NCBI GenBank assembly: GCA_017990865.1
Contig: JAGNNB010000001.1
Coordinates: 1 to 29,218, forward strand
Direction: 5' to 3'
DNA length: 29,218 bases
From: Lysobacteraceae bacterium
GTDB lineage: Bacteria > Pseudomonadota > Gammaproteobacteria > Xanthomonadales > Xanthomonadaceae
This document shows, piece after piece, positions 1-9,401 of the stretch (positions are counted from its first letter, which is position 1; each line of letters opens with the position of its first letter). The notes beneath the pieces were generated by a model. That model had not been told where the DNA came from, did no database searches, and saw nothing but the letters and a program-made list of their open reading frames with translations. Made by a program: the position numbers and the translations under genes.

Positions 1-122
1 TGCACGTCGGGGAGATTGGAGGAGACGGAGTAGTAGATGACGCCGAAGACGGCTCCGCCGGCCAGCAGGCCGAGGAAAGACAACAAGAACGCCCAACGCA
101 GGAAGCGGCGGATGCGAGACAT
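1..122 (-). CDS. mrcA: Penicillin-binding protein 1A, N-terminal fragment (cut by window edge)
   Basis: Only the first 40 or so codons are present; the gene continues beyond base 1. Read on the minus strand from the ATG at 122-120, it gives a short basic N-terminus (MSRIRRFLRW), one hydrophobic anchor (about residues 10-30), then a Tyr-Tyr and Leu-Pro-Asp-Val segment. Bifunctional class A penicillin-binding proteins begin this way: a single inner-membrane anchor before the periplasmic glycosyltransferase domain that polymerises peptidoglycan. A GAGGAA ribosome-binding site lies about 10 bases upstream and a TATAAT box at 173-168. Divergence from pilM is the usual arrangement in Xanthomonadaceae, which supports the call (established knowledge). 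The catalytic domains are outside the window, so identification rests on the N-terminus and synteny. Confidence 0.8.
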   Translation of the reverse strand, partial: MSRIRRFLRWAFLLSFLGLLAGGAVFGVIYYSVSSNLPDV

Positions 123-167
123 GGGGAAGGTCGTTCCTCGGTTGGTGGAGCGGGTGCGCGATGCGCG

Positions 168-173
168 ATTATA
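168..173 (-). promoter_or_regulatory. Probable mrcA -10 box
   Basis: The plus strand reads ATTATA, giving a perfect TATAAT on the minus strand about 45 bases before the mrcA ATG. The hexamer 17 bases further upstream (191-196, CGCGAC on the minus strand) is a poor match to TTGACA, so the promoter is either -10 driven or assisted by an activator. No start site has been mapped. Confidence 0.5.
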
Positions 174-445
174 GGGGGCGGCCTCGCGGCGTCGCGGTGG
201 GCCGTCGGGGGAGCGGTTCGGATTCGACCCCCAACCCCGAGCCGGCCCGGTTGGGGCGCCCTTCGAACCCGGGAAGGGGGGCGGGCTCGCGCGCAAACCC
301 GGCTCGGGGCCAGGTTCGGCGCAGTCCGCGGAACCGGGGTCCCGCGTACCGTGACCGGAGCCGCAAACCTCGTCGGACAGCGGTTTCGGCAGGGCTTCCG
401 GGCTGTGACGGAGGTCTCTTCCGGGAGCTTCCGCGCAACGGACAG

Positions 446-1581
<1,136 letters not shown>

Positions 1582-1582
<1 letters not shown>

Positions 1583-2334
1583 TGGCACGGATCAACCTGC
1601 TCCCGTGGCGCGCCGAACGCCAAAAACAACGGCAGAAACAGTTCATGTCCATGCTGGCGCTGTCGGCGCTGGCCGGTCTCGCGCTGTGGTTCATGGTCGA
1701 CCGTTACTACGACATGCAGATCGACGGTCAACGCGCGCGCAACGCCTTCCTCGACCAGCAGATCGCCGAGGCCAAGAGCCGCACGCAAGAAATCGAATTG
1801 CTCGAACAGAAGAAGAGCCGTCTGCTCTCGCGCAAGAAGGTGATCGAAGAACTGCAGGGCAATCGCTCGCAGATGGTGCATTTGTTCGATTCGCTGGTGC
1901 GCACGATCCCCGACGGCGTCACGCTGACCTCGATCAAGCAGGAAGCCGACACGCTGACGCTGGAAGGCCGTACGCAATCCAACGCGCGGATCAGTACGTA
2001 CATGCGCAACTTCGAAAGTTCGGGCTGGATGACCAGTCCCGATCTGGCGATCATCGAAGCCAAGGGCGAAGACAAAGGCCTGCCGTATATCTTCCGGCTG
2101 ACCGTCAAGCTCACCAATCCCAATGCGACCGTTGCGGGCAAGCCCGCCGCGCCTGCCGTGGCCGGCGCGGCGCCGACCGCCTTGCAACCGCTGAGCCCGG
2201 CGACGCCCGCCGTCGTGCAGCCCGCACCCGCTGCAGGCCCTGCTGCTGCGGCGCCCGCGCAGCCGGCGCCCGGCCCCGCTTCTCCGGCGACGGCCGGACA
2301 GACCCCGTCGGCGGCAGGAGGTAAGAAGCCGTGA
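1582..2334 (+). CDS. pilN: Type IV pilus alignment protein PilN
   Basis: PilN is a bitopic inner-membrane protein that heterodimerises with PilO and docks on PilM. The 250-aa protein starts MARINLLPWRAERQ, carrying the INLLPWR motif that inserts into PilM. A membrane helix follows at about residues 25-42, then a periplasmic coiled coil (about 45-95) and a ferredoxin-like fold. Beyond the conserved domain, about residues 175-250 are almost entirely Ala/Pro/Gly/Thr, longer than the short tails I associate with the family. The ATG overlaps the pilM stop by one base, which fixes the start against longer in-frame candidates. It ends in a GTGA overlap with pilO, implying translational coupling. Confidence 0.96.
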
Positions 2335-3095
2335 AGAAGAAAATGTCCATCAAGGAACTCGACTTCAACAACGCCGGCGCGTGGCCCAAGGAGTGGCAGA
2401 TCGGTTTCTGCGTGCTGCTCGGGCTGTTGATCCTGATCGTACTTTGGAACTTCATGACCTCTTCCAAGGGCGATGCTCTGGAAGCGCTGGAGATCGAAGA
2501 GAAGAACAAGCGCGGCGAGTTCGAGATACAAGCCCAGAAAGCGGCCAACCTCGAACCGTTGAAACAGCAGCTTTTGCAGATGGAACAGCAACTGCAACAG
2601 ATGCTGCGTCAGTTGCCGAGCAAGACCGAAATGCCCGACTTGATCGTCGATATTTCGCAGACGGCGCTGGCCACGGGCATCCAGAACGATAAGTTCGAGC
2701 CCGGCGAAGAAACGATGAAGGAGTTCTACGCCGAGAAGCCCATCTCGCTGAAGATGGTGGGCAGCTACCACCAATTCGGCGCGTTCGTCAGCGGTGTGGC
2801 GTCGCTGCCGCGCGTGGTCATCATGACCATGCACGACATCTCGCTGAAACCCAAAGACGACAAAACCGGCCCCAACAAAGACAAAGTGCTGACGATCGGG
2901 CCGAATTCGGTGCTCGAACTCGAAGGCACCGTGAAGACCTACCGCTATCGCGACGAGACCGAGACCGCGCCGTCGGCCGCCGGCGCGCAGCCGGGTGCCC
3001 CCGGCGCCCCGGGTGCGCCGAACAACACGGGCGCTCCGATGACGCCGACGCCCGCCGCGGTGACCGCTCCGACCACCACGGGAGGTAGCCGCTGA
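2331..3095 (+). CDS. pilO: Type IV pilus alignment protein PilO
   Basis: PilO (254 aa) is the PilN partner: a bitopic inner-membrane protein with a periplasmic coiled coil and ferredoxin-like domain that also contacts PilP. The sequence shows a cytoplasmic segment (MKKKMSIKELDFNNAGAWPK), a membrane helix at about 24-42, a Gln-rich coiled coil at about 50-105, and the core fold to about 212. The last 40 residues are a low-complexity Gly-Ala-Pro-Thr tail. The GTG start has an excellent AGGAGG ribosome-binding site 9-14 bases upstream and overlaps the pilN stop by four bases. It overlaps pilP by one base. Confidence 0.95.
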   Translation: MKKKMSIKELDFNNAGAWPKEWQIGFCVLLGLLILIVLWNFMTSSKGDALEALEIEEKNKRGEFEIQAQKAANLEPLKQQLLQMEQQLQQMLRQLPSKTEMPDLIVDISQTALATGIQNDKFEPGEETMKEFYAEKPISLKMVGSYHQFGAFVSGVASLPRVVIMTMHDISLKPKDDKTGPNKDKVLTIGPNSVLELEGTVKTYRYRDETETAPSAAGAQPGAPGAPGAPNNTGAPMTPTPAAVTAPTTTGGSR

Positions 3096-3652
3096 TGCGC
3101 CGCGCCCGTCTTTTCTCAAGTATCCGTTCGTCCGCGCGCTTGGCGCTGGGCTTCGCGCTCGTCGCGAGCCTCGCAGGCTGCGCGCGGACCATCACCAGCG
3201 AACCCGGCGAAGCGCCGAATCTGCAGAAGTGGACCGAAGACGTGAAGGCGCGACCGGCGCCTCCGCTCGAACCGCTGCCGGTGATGAAGCAATTCGAACA
3301 GTTCGAATATTCCGCGGCGGGTTTGCGCGATCCGTTCACGACCGCGTTCTCGCCGGGTACCGGAAATAGCGGCCCGCGCCCGGACGCGAACCGCCGCAAA
3401 CAAGTGTTGGAGCAGTATCCGCTCGACAGTCTCGACATGGTCGGCACGATCGGCACGGGTCGCGGACTGGTTGCTTTGGTGATGGTGCCCGAGAAGGTGA
3501 CGTATCGGGTGCGGCCAGGGGATTACATGGGGCAGAGCGACGGGCGCGTTACCGGGGTGTTCGAGGACCGCATCGAGTTGATGGAACTGGTTCCGGACGG
3601 TGGCGGCAGTTGGCAGGAGCGAGCGGCGACGATTTCGCTCGACGACGAATAA
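3095..3652 (+). CDS. pilP: Type IV pilus lipoprotein PilP
   Basis: PilP (185 aa) is an inner-membrane lipoprotein that bridges the PilN/PilO dimer to the N0 domain of the secretin PilQ. The sequence has a signal peptide and a lipobox Leu-Ala-Gly-Cys with the lipidated cysteine at residue 29. A flexible Pro-rich region follows, then the conserved 'FEYSAAGLRDPFTTAF' segment and a compact beta domain with 'GLVALVMVPEKVTYRVRPGDYMG'. Length and order are ordinary for the family. The ATG overlaps the pilO TGA by one base. Confidence 0.95.
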   Translation: MRRARLFSSIRSSARLALGFALVASLAGCARTITSEPGEAPNLQKWTEDVKARPAPPLEPLPVMKQFEQFEYSAAGLRDPFTTAFSPGTGNSGPRPDANRRKQVLEQYPLDSLDMVGTIGTGRGLVALVMVPEKVTYRVRPGDYMGQSDGRVTGVFEDRIELMELVPDGGGSWQERAATISLDDE

Positions 3653-3669
3653 GACGAGGGGATAGCGAA

Positions 3670-5592
3670 ATGACCGTACTCAAAGCGCAAAGGCTGCAGC
3701 AGGGCCGACGCACGTTGCCAGTCAGAGCGGCTGTGTTTGGGCTTGCCGCGGGGATGTTGTCGGCGCTGAGCGCCGTCGGCGCCGCGCCGCCTGCTCAACC
3801 CGCGCCCGCCGCGGCCCCTCCCGCCGTCGTGGCGCCCGCTGTCGCGAACGGCCAAACGGCTGGCGTGGCGTCGATCACCAATATCGACTTCAAGCAAGGC
3901 GAAGGCGGATCCGGGAAGCTGATCCTGCATTTCGACCGCGACGGCGCCTTGCCGGATCTGCGCACGACCGATAAGGGTCTGGTCGTGGACATCGGCAACG
4001 CCACGATGCCCGCCAATCTGCAGCGCATTCTCAACGTGACCGACTTCGCGACGCCTGTGCAGCAAGTGCAGGCCAGCGCGAACGCGAACGTCGCGCAGAT
4101 CGTGCTGAACACGCGCGGACAATTCGAGCCGCTCGCTTATCAGACCGGCCGCGACTACATCGTCGAAATCGTGCCTCGCGCCGCCGCCCCGACGCGCGCC
4201 GTCGGCGCCAGCGCCGCGATCGCGACGACCGGCCAACGCGTCGCGACCACCGCACCGGGGGCGAATCGCACCTACAGCGGCAAACCGGTCACGTTCAACT
4301 TCCAGGACGTGCCGGTGCGCACGGTTCTGCAGCTCATCGCCGAAGAGTCCGGTCTGAACATCGTGGCCAGCGACACCGTGCTGGGCAATGTCACCCTGCG
4401 CTTGATCAACGTGCCGTGGGATCAGGCGCTCGACATCGTGTTGCAGGCCAAGGCGCTCGACAAGCGCCGCAGCGGCAACGTGGTGTGGGTCGCGCCGCAG
4501 GCGGAAATCGCCAAGTTCGAACAGGACAAAGAAGACGCGCGCATCGCGATCGAAAATCGCGTCGAGACCGTCACCGAGTACATTCCGGTGAGCTACGGCA
4601 ACGCCGAGGACATCGCGAAATTGCTGACCGACGAAAGCAAGGGCGCGCAGAACAGCGGTGGCGGCGGTGCCGGCGCCGGTGGCGGCGGCAATCAGCAGTT
4701 CAGTCGCGGTTTCCTCTCGCCGCGCGGCAGCATCAGCTTCGATCGCCGCACCAACACGTTGCTCGTGATCGACATTCCGGCGCGGGTGTCCGAGATCCGT
4801 CGATTGATCAACCAGTTGGATAAGCCTGTCGATCAAGTGCTGATCGAGGCGCGCATCGTGATCGCGAACGAAGATTTCGCGCGTGAGCTCGGCGCGAAGT
4901 TCGGCATCCGCGGCACCAAAGACAATGTCACCCTCGGCGACCGTTTGACGGGCGGCACGCCCGGCGTGAACAACGGCTTGAGCGTCAACCTCCCCTCGAC
5001 GCCCGGTTCTCTCGTCACCGCCAACCCGGCGTCGGTCGCGCTGACGTTCCTGAACGCCGGCTACGGTTTGGACATCGAACTGACCGCGATGCAGGAAGAA
5101 GGCCGCGGCGAAGTGATCTCCAATCCGCGCGTGGTGACCAGCAATCAACGCGAAGCGGTCATCAAGCAGGGTCGCGAAGTGGGCTACATCACGACGCAGG
5201 CGACCGGCGGACAGATCACGCAGACGGTCAACTTCAAGGAAATCGTGTTGGAACTGAAGGTCACGCCGACCATCACCAACGACGGCCGCGTGTTCATGTC
5301 GATGAACGTCAAGAAGGACGAACTGGAGCAGTTCGTGCAGACGGTGAACGGTTCGGTGCCGCTGATCGCCAAACGCGAAGTGAACACCGCCGTGCTGGTG
5401 GACGACGGCAATACCGTCGTGATCGGCGGCGTGTACGAATTCAAGAGCACCAGCGACGTCGCCAAAGTGCCGTTCCTGGCCGACGTGCCGTTCCTGGGCA
5501 ACCTCTTCAAGAAGAAGGGCCGCTCCAAGAACAAGGCGGAGTTGTTGATCTTCGTGACGCCCAAGGTGATTCCGGTCGCGCAGCGCATCTGA
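3670..5592 (+). CDS. pilQ: Type IV pilus outer-membrane secretin PilQ
   Basis: PilQ forms the outer-membrane channel through which the pilus passes. The 640-aa product has a signal peptide ending near VGAAPPAQ. One AMIN domain (about 60-170) binds peptidoglycan. An STN/N0 domain follows (about 195-265, VTFNFQDVPVRTVLQLIAEE), then a secretin N1-like domain (about 295-395) interrupted by a Gly-rich loop, and the C-terminal secretin barrel (about 400-640, with VISNPRVVTSNQREA and VVIGGVYEF). I chose the ATG at 3670, 17 bases after the pilP stop and behind a GAGGGG ribosome-binding site; an earlier in-frame start at 3610 would lie inside pilP and add non-signal residues. A terminator follows, so this is the last gene of the operon. 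Confidence 0.97.
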   Translation: MTVLKAQRLQQGRRTLPVRAAVFGLAAGMLSALSAVGAAPPAQPAPAAAPPAVVAPAVANGQTAGVASITNIDFKQGEGGSGKLILHFDRDGALPDLRTTDKGLVVDIGNATMPANLQRILNVTDFATPVQQVQASANANVAQIVLNTRGQFEPLAYQTGRDYIVEIVPRAAAPTRAVGASAAIATTGQRVATTAPGANRTYSGKPVTFNFQDVPVRTVLQLIAEESGLNIVASDTVLGNVTLRLINVPWDQALDIVLQAKALDKRRSGNVVWVAPQAEIAKFEQDKEDARIAIENRVETVTEYIPVSYGNAEDIAKLLTDESKGAQNSGGGGAGAGGGGNQQFSRGFLSPRGSISFDRRTNTLLVIDIPARVSEIRRLINQLDKPVDQVLIEARIVIANEDFARELGAKFGIRGTKDNVTLGDRLTGGTPGVNNGLSVNLPSTPGSLVTANPASVALTFLNAGYGLDIELTAMQEEGRGEVISNPRVVTSNQREAVIKQGREVGYITTQATGGQITQTVNFKEIVLELKVTPTITNDGRVFMSMNVKKDELEQFVQTVNGSVPLIAKREVNTAVLVDDGNTVVIGGVYEFKSTSDVAKVPFLADVPFLGNLFKKKGRSKNKAELLIFVTPKVIPVAQRI

Positions 5593-5622
5593 TCCGCGCA
5601 CCGAGACCGAAGACGAACGACG

Positions 5623-5649
5623 GCGGGGGCTTCGGCCCCCGCTTTTTTT
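5623..5649 (+). terminator. Intrinsic terminator of the pilMNOPQ operon
   Basis: A perfect 8-bp G/C stem (GCGGGGGC at 5623-5630 with GCCCCCGC at 5635-5642) closes a UUCG tetraloop and is followed by seven T residues (5643-5649). It sits 30 bases after the pilQ stop, a textbook Rho-independent terminator. Confidence 0.95.
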
Positions 5650-5851
5650 GTGCGCTTCGTGCCCGGCCATATGCCGCCCGGCCTCGCGCCCAACGAGCGC
5701 GCGATCGAGGCGACCGGGACGGACGTATTGCGGGAAGCCGATCCAGTCGATGACCGCGCGCGTTCGCAGGGTCGAAGTGAACATTTGACCCGCGCATGCG
5801 TCAAACTTCGGAACCGGCCTTTCCGCCACAGATCAGGATCGCACCTCGTCG

Positions 5852-6868
5852 ATGGATACCCCTCAAACCCGAACGCCGAGCCGGCTGCACACCGCATTCG
5901 CCGATTTGCGCGATAGCCTATCGGCCGAGATCGTCGGCCAATCCGCTCTGATCGAACGCTTGCTGATCGCATTGTTGGCCGATGGCCATCTGCTGGTGGA
6001 AGGCGCGCCCGGTTTGGCGAAGACCACGGCGATCCGCGCGCTGTCGGCGCGGTTGGAGGCGGATTTCGCGCGGGTGCAGTTCACGCCCGACTTGCTGCCC
6101 GCCGACCTCACCGGCACCGAGGTTTGGCGGCCGCAGGACGGTAAGTTCGAATTCCAGCCCGGGCCGATTTTCCATTCGCTGTTGTTGGCGGACGAAATCA
6201 ACCGGGCGCCGGCCAAAGTGCAATCGGCTTTGCTCGAAGCGATGGGCGAGCGGCAGGTCACGGTCGGCCGCCGCACATACCCGCTGTCGCGTTTGTTTCT
6301 GGTGATGGCGACGCAGAACCCGATCGAACAGGAAGGCACGTTCCCATTGCCGGAGGCGCAGCTCGATCGCTTCCTGATGTACGTGCGCATCGGTTACCCC
6401 GAGGCGACGATGGAAGGCGAAATTCTTCGGCTCGCCCGCGAACGCGCGCGCGAAGCCAATGCCGAAGGCGCGACCGGCGAAGCGTCGCAGGCGCCCGCGT
6501 TGACGAAGATCACGCCGGCCGACGTGTTCGCGGCGCGTTCGGCGGTGCTGGATCTGCACATGTCGCCCGCGCTGGAGCGCTATTTGATCGAATTGGTGCT
6601 GGTGTCGCGCAATGCCGCGCGTTACGACCAAGCGCTGGCCCGACGCATCGGTTGGGGCGCCAGCCCGCGCGGTTCGATCGCGTTGGAGCGTTGCGCCCGC
6701 GCCCGCGCCTGGCTGGCCGGCCGCGATTTCGTCACCCCCGAAGACGTGCGCGATGTCGCGCTCGACGTGCTGCGCCATCGCGTGCTGCCCAGCTACGAGG
6801 CCGTCGCCGAAGGTTGGGACGGCGAGCGCCTGGTGCAGGCCTTGATCGAAAAAGTGCCGTTGCCGTAA
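5852..6868 (+). CDS. MoxR-family AAA+ ATPase
   Basis: MoxR ATPases act as chaperones with partner VWA-domain proteins encoded next to them, often in envelope-stress or metalloprotein maturation. The 338-aa protein has a Walker A motif (EGAPGLAKT, residues 50-58), Walker B (LLLADEINR, with Asp114-Glu115), a sensor-1 segment (VMATQNPIEQEGTFPLPEAQLDRF) and the C-terminal lid domain. Length is typical. The start at ATG 5852 precedes the conserved core by about 30 residues. The ribosome-binding site is weak (AGGATC at 5835-5840), and MDTPQ is the first sensible start after the upstream terminator. It heads a cluster with DUF58, DUF4381, two VWA proteins and BatD. What the cluster acts on in this organism is not shown by the sequence. 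Confidence 0.93.
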   Translation: MDTPQTRTPSRLHTAFADLRDSLSAEIVGQSALIERLLIALLADGHLLVEGAPGLAKTTAIRALSARLEADFARVQFTPDLLPADLTGTEVWRPQDGKFEFQPGPIFHSLLLADEINRAPAKVQSALLEAMGERQVTVGRRTYPLSRLFLVMATQNPIEQEGTFPLPEAQLDRFLMYVRIGYPEATMEGEILRLARERAREANAEGATGEASQAPALTKITPADVFAARSAVLDLHMSPALERYLIELVLVSRNAARYDQALARRIGWGASPRGSIALERCARARAWLAGRDFVTPEDVRDVALDVLRHRVLPSYEAVAEGWDGERLVQALIEKVPLP

Positions 6869-6940
6869 GCGTATCCGCGCTTCGGCGCCGACGTTCGCGC
6901 AACCGCGACGACGCACTCGATTCCCCGAACATCGGAACGT

Positions 6941-7846
6941 ATGGATTCCACGCCCACCGCCAACGGCATCGCCCCGACGCTCGACGAACTCGTCGCGCTG
7001 CGGCGTTCGGTGCTCGGTCGCCGTCCGCCGCGACGCGGGCGTCATGGCTTGAGCGGTCAGGCGGCGTCGCCGGTGCGCGGACGCGGCATGGAATACGCCG
7101 AATCGCGCGAGTACGCGATCGGCGACGATGCGCGGCATATCGATTGGCGGCTCACCGCGCGGACCGGCAAGCCGCATACCAAATTGTTTCAGGCCGAACG
7201 CGAGCGCTTGACGCTGATCGTGGCCGACACCGCGCCGACGCTGTATTTCGGTACGCGCGCGCGCTTCAAATCGGTGCAGGCAGCGCGCGCGGGCGCGGTG
7301 GCCTGTTGGGCCGCGGTGCGCGACGGCGACCGCATCGCCGCCTTGCGCGCGAGCGTGCGCGAGCCGCCGCGAACGCCGGTCGCGGGCGTGCGCGGCGCGC
7401 TGCGCGTGCTCGACGGCTTGGTGCGTTGGTATTCGCAGCCGCCGCAAGACGACGCCGGTTTGGCGATGGCGCTCGATCACGCCGATCGCTTGCTGCGTCC
7501 GGGCTCGCGGCTGTTGGTGTTGGCCGACCCGTTGAGCGTCGCGGCGGTACCGGAATCGCGTTGGCCCACGCTCGCGCAGCATCGCGAAGTGGTGGTACTG
7601 CTGCTGAGCGATCCGCTCGAGCGCGATCCGCCGCGTCGCGCGTTGCCGTTTTTCTCGGCCGGACATCGACTGGAACTGGATCTTGCCGCCAGTGCGCCGC
7701 GTCAGCGTTGGGACCAGACGTTCGTCGCGCCCTTGCGGCATGCGTTGGCGGTACTCGGTCGCAGCGGTATTCGCGTGCAGGTGCTGTCGAGCGAATCCGA
7801 TAGCGCGATGTGGTTGCCGTTGTTCGGTCGGACGAGGGCGGCATGA
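6941..7846 (+). CDS. DUF58-domain protein of the MoxR/Bat cluster
   Basis: The 301-aa protein has the DUF58 signature: GRGMEYAESREYAIGDD followed by ARHIDWRLTARTGKPHTK and a LIVAD strand that begins a VWA-like fold. DUF58 proteins regularly sit between moxR and the VWA genes and are thought to be part of the same complex; their biochemical role is not firmly known. No membrane helix is visible, so a cytoplasmic location is inferred. The ATG at 6941 lies 72 bases after moxR. The gene ends in an ATGA overlap with the next gene, so the downstream genes are translationally coupled. Confidence 0.9.
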   Translation: MDSTPTANGIAPTLDELVALRRSVLGRRPPRRGRHGLSGQAASPVRGRGMEYAESREYAIGDDARHIDWRLTARTGKPHTKLFQAERERLTLIVADTAPTLYFGTRARFKSVQAARAGAVACWAAVRDGDRIAALRASVREPPRTPVAGVRGALRVLDGLVRWYSQPPQDDAGLAMALDHADRLLRPGSRLLVLADPLSVAAVPESRWPTLAQHREVVVLLLSDPLERDPPRRALPFFSAGHRLELDLAASAPRQRWDQTFVAPLRHALAVLGRSGIRVQVLSSESDSAMWLPLFGRTRAA

Positions 7847-8304
7847 GCGCGCCGAACGATCTGGTGCTGCGCGATATCCACACGCCCGGCGCTCCGAGCT
7901 GGTGGCCTCCCGCGCCGGGCTGGTGGTTGGCGCTCGCCGTGGTGCTGGTCATCGTCGCGTTGGCGCTGTGGTGGCGCGCGCGTCGTCGTCGCCGTCGCGA
8001 AGCGATGTTTCGCGTCTTCGACGAGACCATCGCGGCGGCGGTCGGCGCGCCCGCGCAGATCGCGGCGATGTCGGAACTGTTGCGCCGCGCCTCGCGTCGT
8101 CGCGATCCGAAAGCGGATCGCTTGACTGGCGACGCCTGGCTGCGTTTTCTCGACGACAGCGGGCGGCGGACGACGTTCAGCGCCGGCCCCGGTCGCTTGT
8201 TGCTCGATGGCGGCTTTCGCCGCGAAGTGCCGACGCAAGAACTGGCCGCGCTGCGCGCGGTCGCACGCGAACGCTTCGCGCAGTTGATGGGGACACGCGG
8301 ATGA
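7843..8304 (+). CDS. DUF4381-family small membrane protein
   Basis: This 153-aa protein has an N-terminal DxxTPGAPSWWPPAPGWW-type segment, one membrane helix (about residues 26-43), a very basic Arg run (WRARRRRRRE), and a cytoplasmic helical domain. That order and position between DUF58 and BatA fit DUF4381, a family tied to MoxR/Bat clusters, with no established activity. I chose the ATG at 7843 because it overlaps the DUF58 stop by four bases and gives the conserved N-terminus; an in-frame GTG 33 bases upstream would only add DUF58-overlapping residues. It ends in a 4-base overlap with the VWA gene. Confidence 0.85.
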   Translation: MSAPNDLVLRDIHTPGAPSWWPPAPGWWLALAVVLVIVALALWWRARRRRRREAMFRVFDETIAAAVGAPAQIAAMSELLRRASRRRDPKADRLTGDAWLRFLDDSGRRTTFSAGPGRLLLDGGFRREVPTQELAALRAVARERFAQLMGTRG

Positions 8305-9401
8305 GCGCGGATGCGGGCGCCATCGGCGGACTCGTTGCGAGCGCATCCTCGGCCGTGTCGTCGGGCGTGTCTTCGATCGCATCGTTCTTCGGTCTCGCGG
8401 GTTTCGCGTGGCCGTGGTGGTGGCTGTGCCTGCCGTTGCCGCTGCTGGTGCGCTGGTTATTGCCGGCGGTCGGCAATCGCGAAACCGCGCTGCGCGTGCC
8501 TTACGGCGCGCGCCTGGAGGGGTTGGCGGTGCGTCGTCCGGCGCCGGTCAAGCATGCCGGTTTCGGGCAGATGTGGCTGTGGTTCGCATGGGCGGCGCTG
8601 TGCATCGCAGCCTCGCGGCCGCAGCAAATGGGCGAAGTCGCACAACCGCCGCAATCCGCGCGCGACATGATGATCGCCTTGGACCTTTCCGGCAGCATGC
8701 AACAGGTCGATATGGAACTCCGCGGCCGCGCCGCGGATCGGCTCAGCGTCGCCAAGGCGGTGATTGCGGACTTTCTCGATCGCCGCGGCGGCGATCGCGT
8801 CGGCTTGATCGTCTTCGGCGAGCGCGCGTATGCGATGACGCCGCTGACCTACGATCTGGAGACGGTGCGCGAACAACTGCGCATCACCACGATCGGGTTG
8901 GCGGGCAAAGAAACCGCGATCGGCGACGCCATCGCGTTGGGCGCGAAACGCCTGCGTCAGCAGCCGGCGGAACAACGTGTGCTGATTCTGTTGACCGACG
9001 GCGTGAACACCGCCGGCACTTTCGATCCGGTATCGGCCGCGAACCTCGCGCGCGATGTCGGCGTGCGCGTGCACACCATCGCCTTCGGCGGCTACGGCGC
9101 GGGCATGTCGGTGTTCGGCGTACCGATCCGCATGCCCAGCGCCGACAAGATGTTCGACGAGACCACGCTGAAGGAAGTGTCGAGAATCACCGGCGGGCGC
9201 AGTTACAGCGCGCGCGATGTCGATCAACTCGTCGGCATTTATGCCGAGATCAATCGTTTGGAGCCGGTGAAGCGGCCGGGCGAACGTTTGCGTCCGAAAA
9301 TCGAGCGTTACCCGTGGCCGTTGGCGGCGGCGCTGCTGTTCGCGGCGATCGCGGCGTTGGTGTCGGCGCGCGGATGGTGGCTCGCGCGGAGGCGACGCTG
9401 A
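8301..9401 (+). CDS. batA: BatA-like VWA-domain membrane protein
   Basis: The 366-aa protein has two N-terminal hydrophobic segments (about 30-55 and 90-107), a von Willebrand A domain, and a C-terminal membrane helix (about 340-358) ending in an Arg cluster. The metal-ion-dependent adhesion site is complete: Asp128-x-Ser130-x-Ser132 in DLSGSMQ, Thr205 in GKETAIGD, and Asp233 in LLTDGVN. The domain is expected to face the periplasm and bind a divalent cation. In other bacteria the Bat genes form an 'aerotolerance' cluster, and the role in oxygen or stress tolerance varies. The ATG overlaps the DUF4381 stop by four bases; a much longer open frame upstream is out-of-frame noise over the preceding genes. 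Confidence 0.92.
   Translation: MSADAGAIGGLVASASSAVSSGVSSIASFFGLAGFAWPWWWLCLPLPLLVRWLLPAVGNRETALRVPYGARLEGLAVRRPAPVKHAGFGQMWLWFAWAALCIAASRPQQMGEVAQPPQSARDMMIALDLSGSMQQVDMELRGRAADRLSVAKAVIADFLDRRGGDRVGLIVFGERAYAMTPLTYDLETVREQLRITTIGLAGKETAIGDAIALGAKRLRQQPAEQRVLILLTDGVNTAGTFDPVSAANLARDVGVRVHTIAFGGYGAGMSVFGVPIRMPSADKMFDETTLKEVSRITGGRSYSARDVDQLVGIYAEINRLEPVKRPGERLRPKIERYPWPLAAALLFAAIAALVSARGWWLARRRR

Noticed and set aside
3523..5829. Minus-strand open frame of 768 codons opposite pilQ
   Set aside because: His/Arg/Asp/Gln-rich antisense shadow of a well-conserved secretin gene; high GC makes such long antisense frames common.
5918..7741. Minus-strand open frame of 607 codons opposite moxR and DUF58
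   Set aside because: Antisense shadow without domain character, over genes with intact Walker and DUF58 motifs.
8408..9400. In-frame upstream extension of the BatB/C gene to 1035 codons
   Set aside because: The extension is an Arg-rich shadow of batA; the ATG at 9401 overlaps the batA stop and starts the conserved protein.
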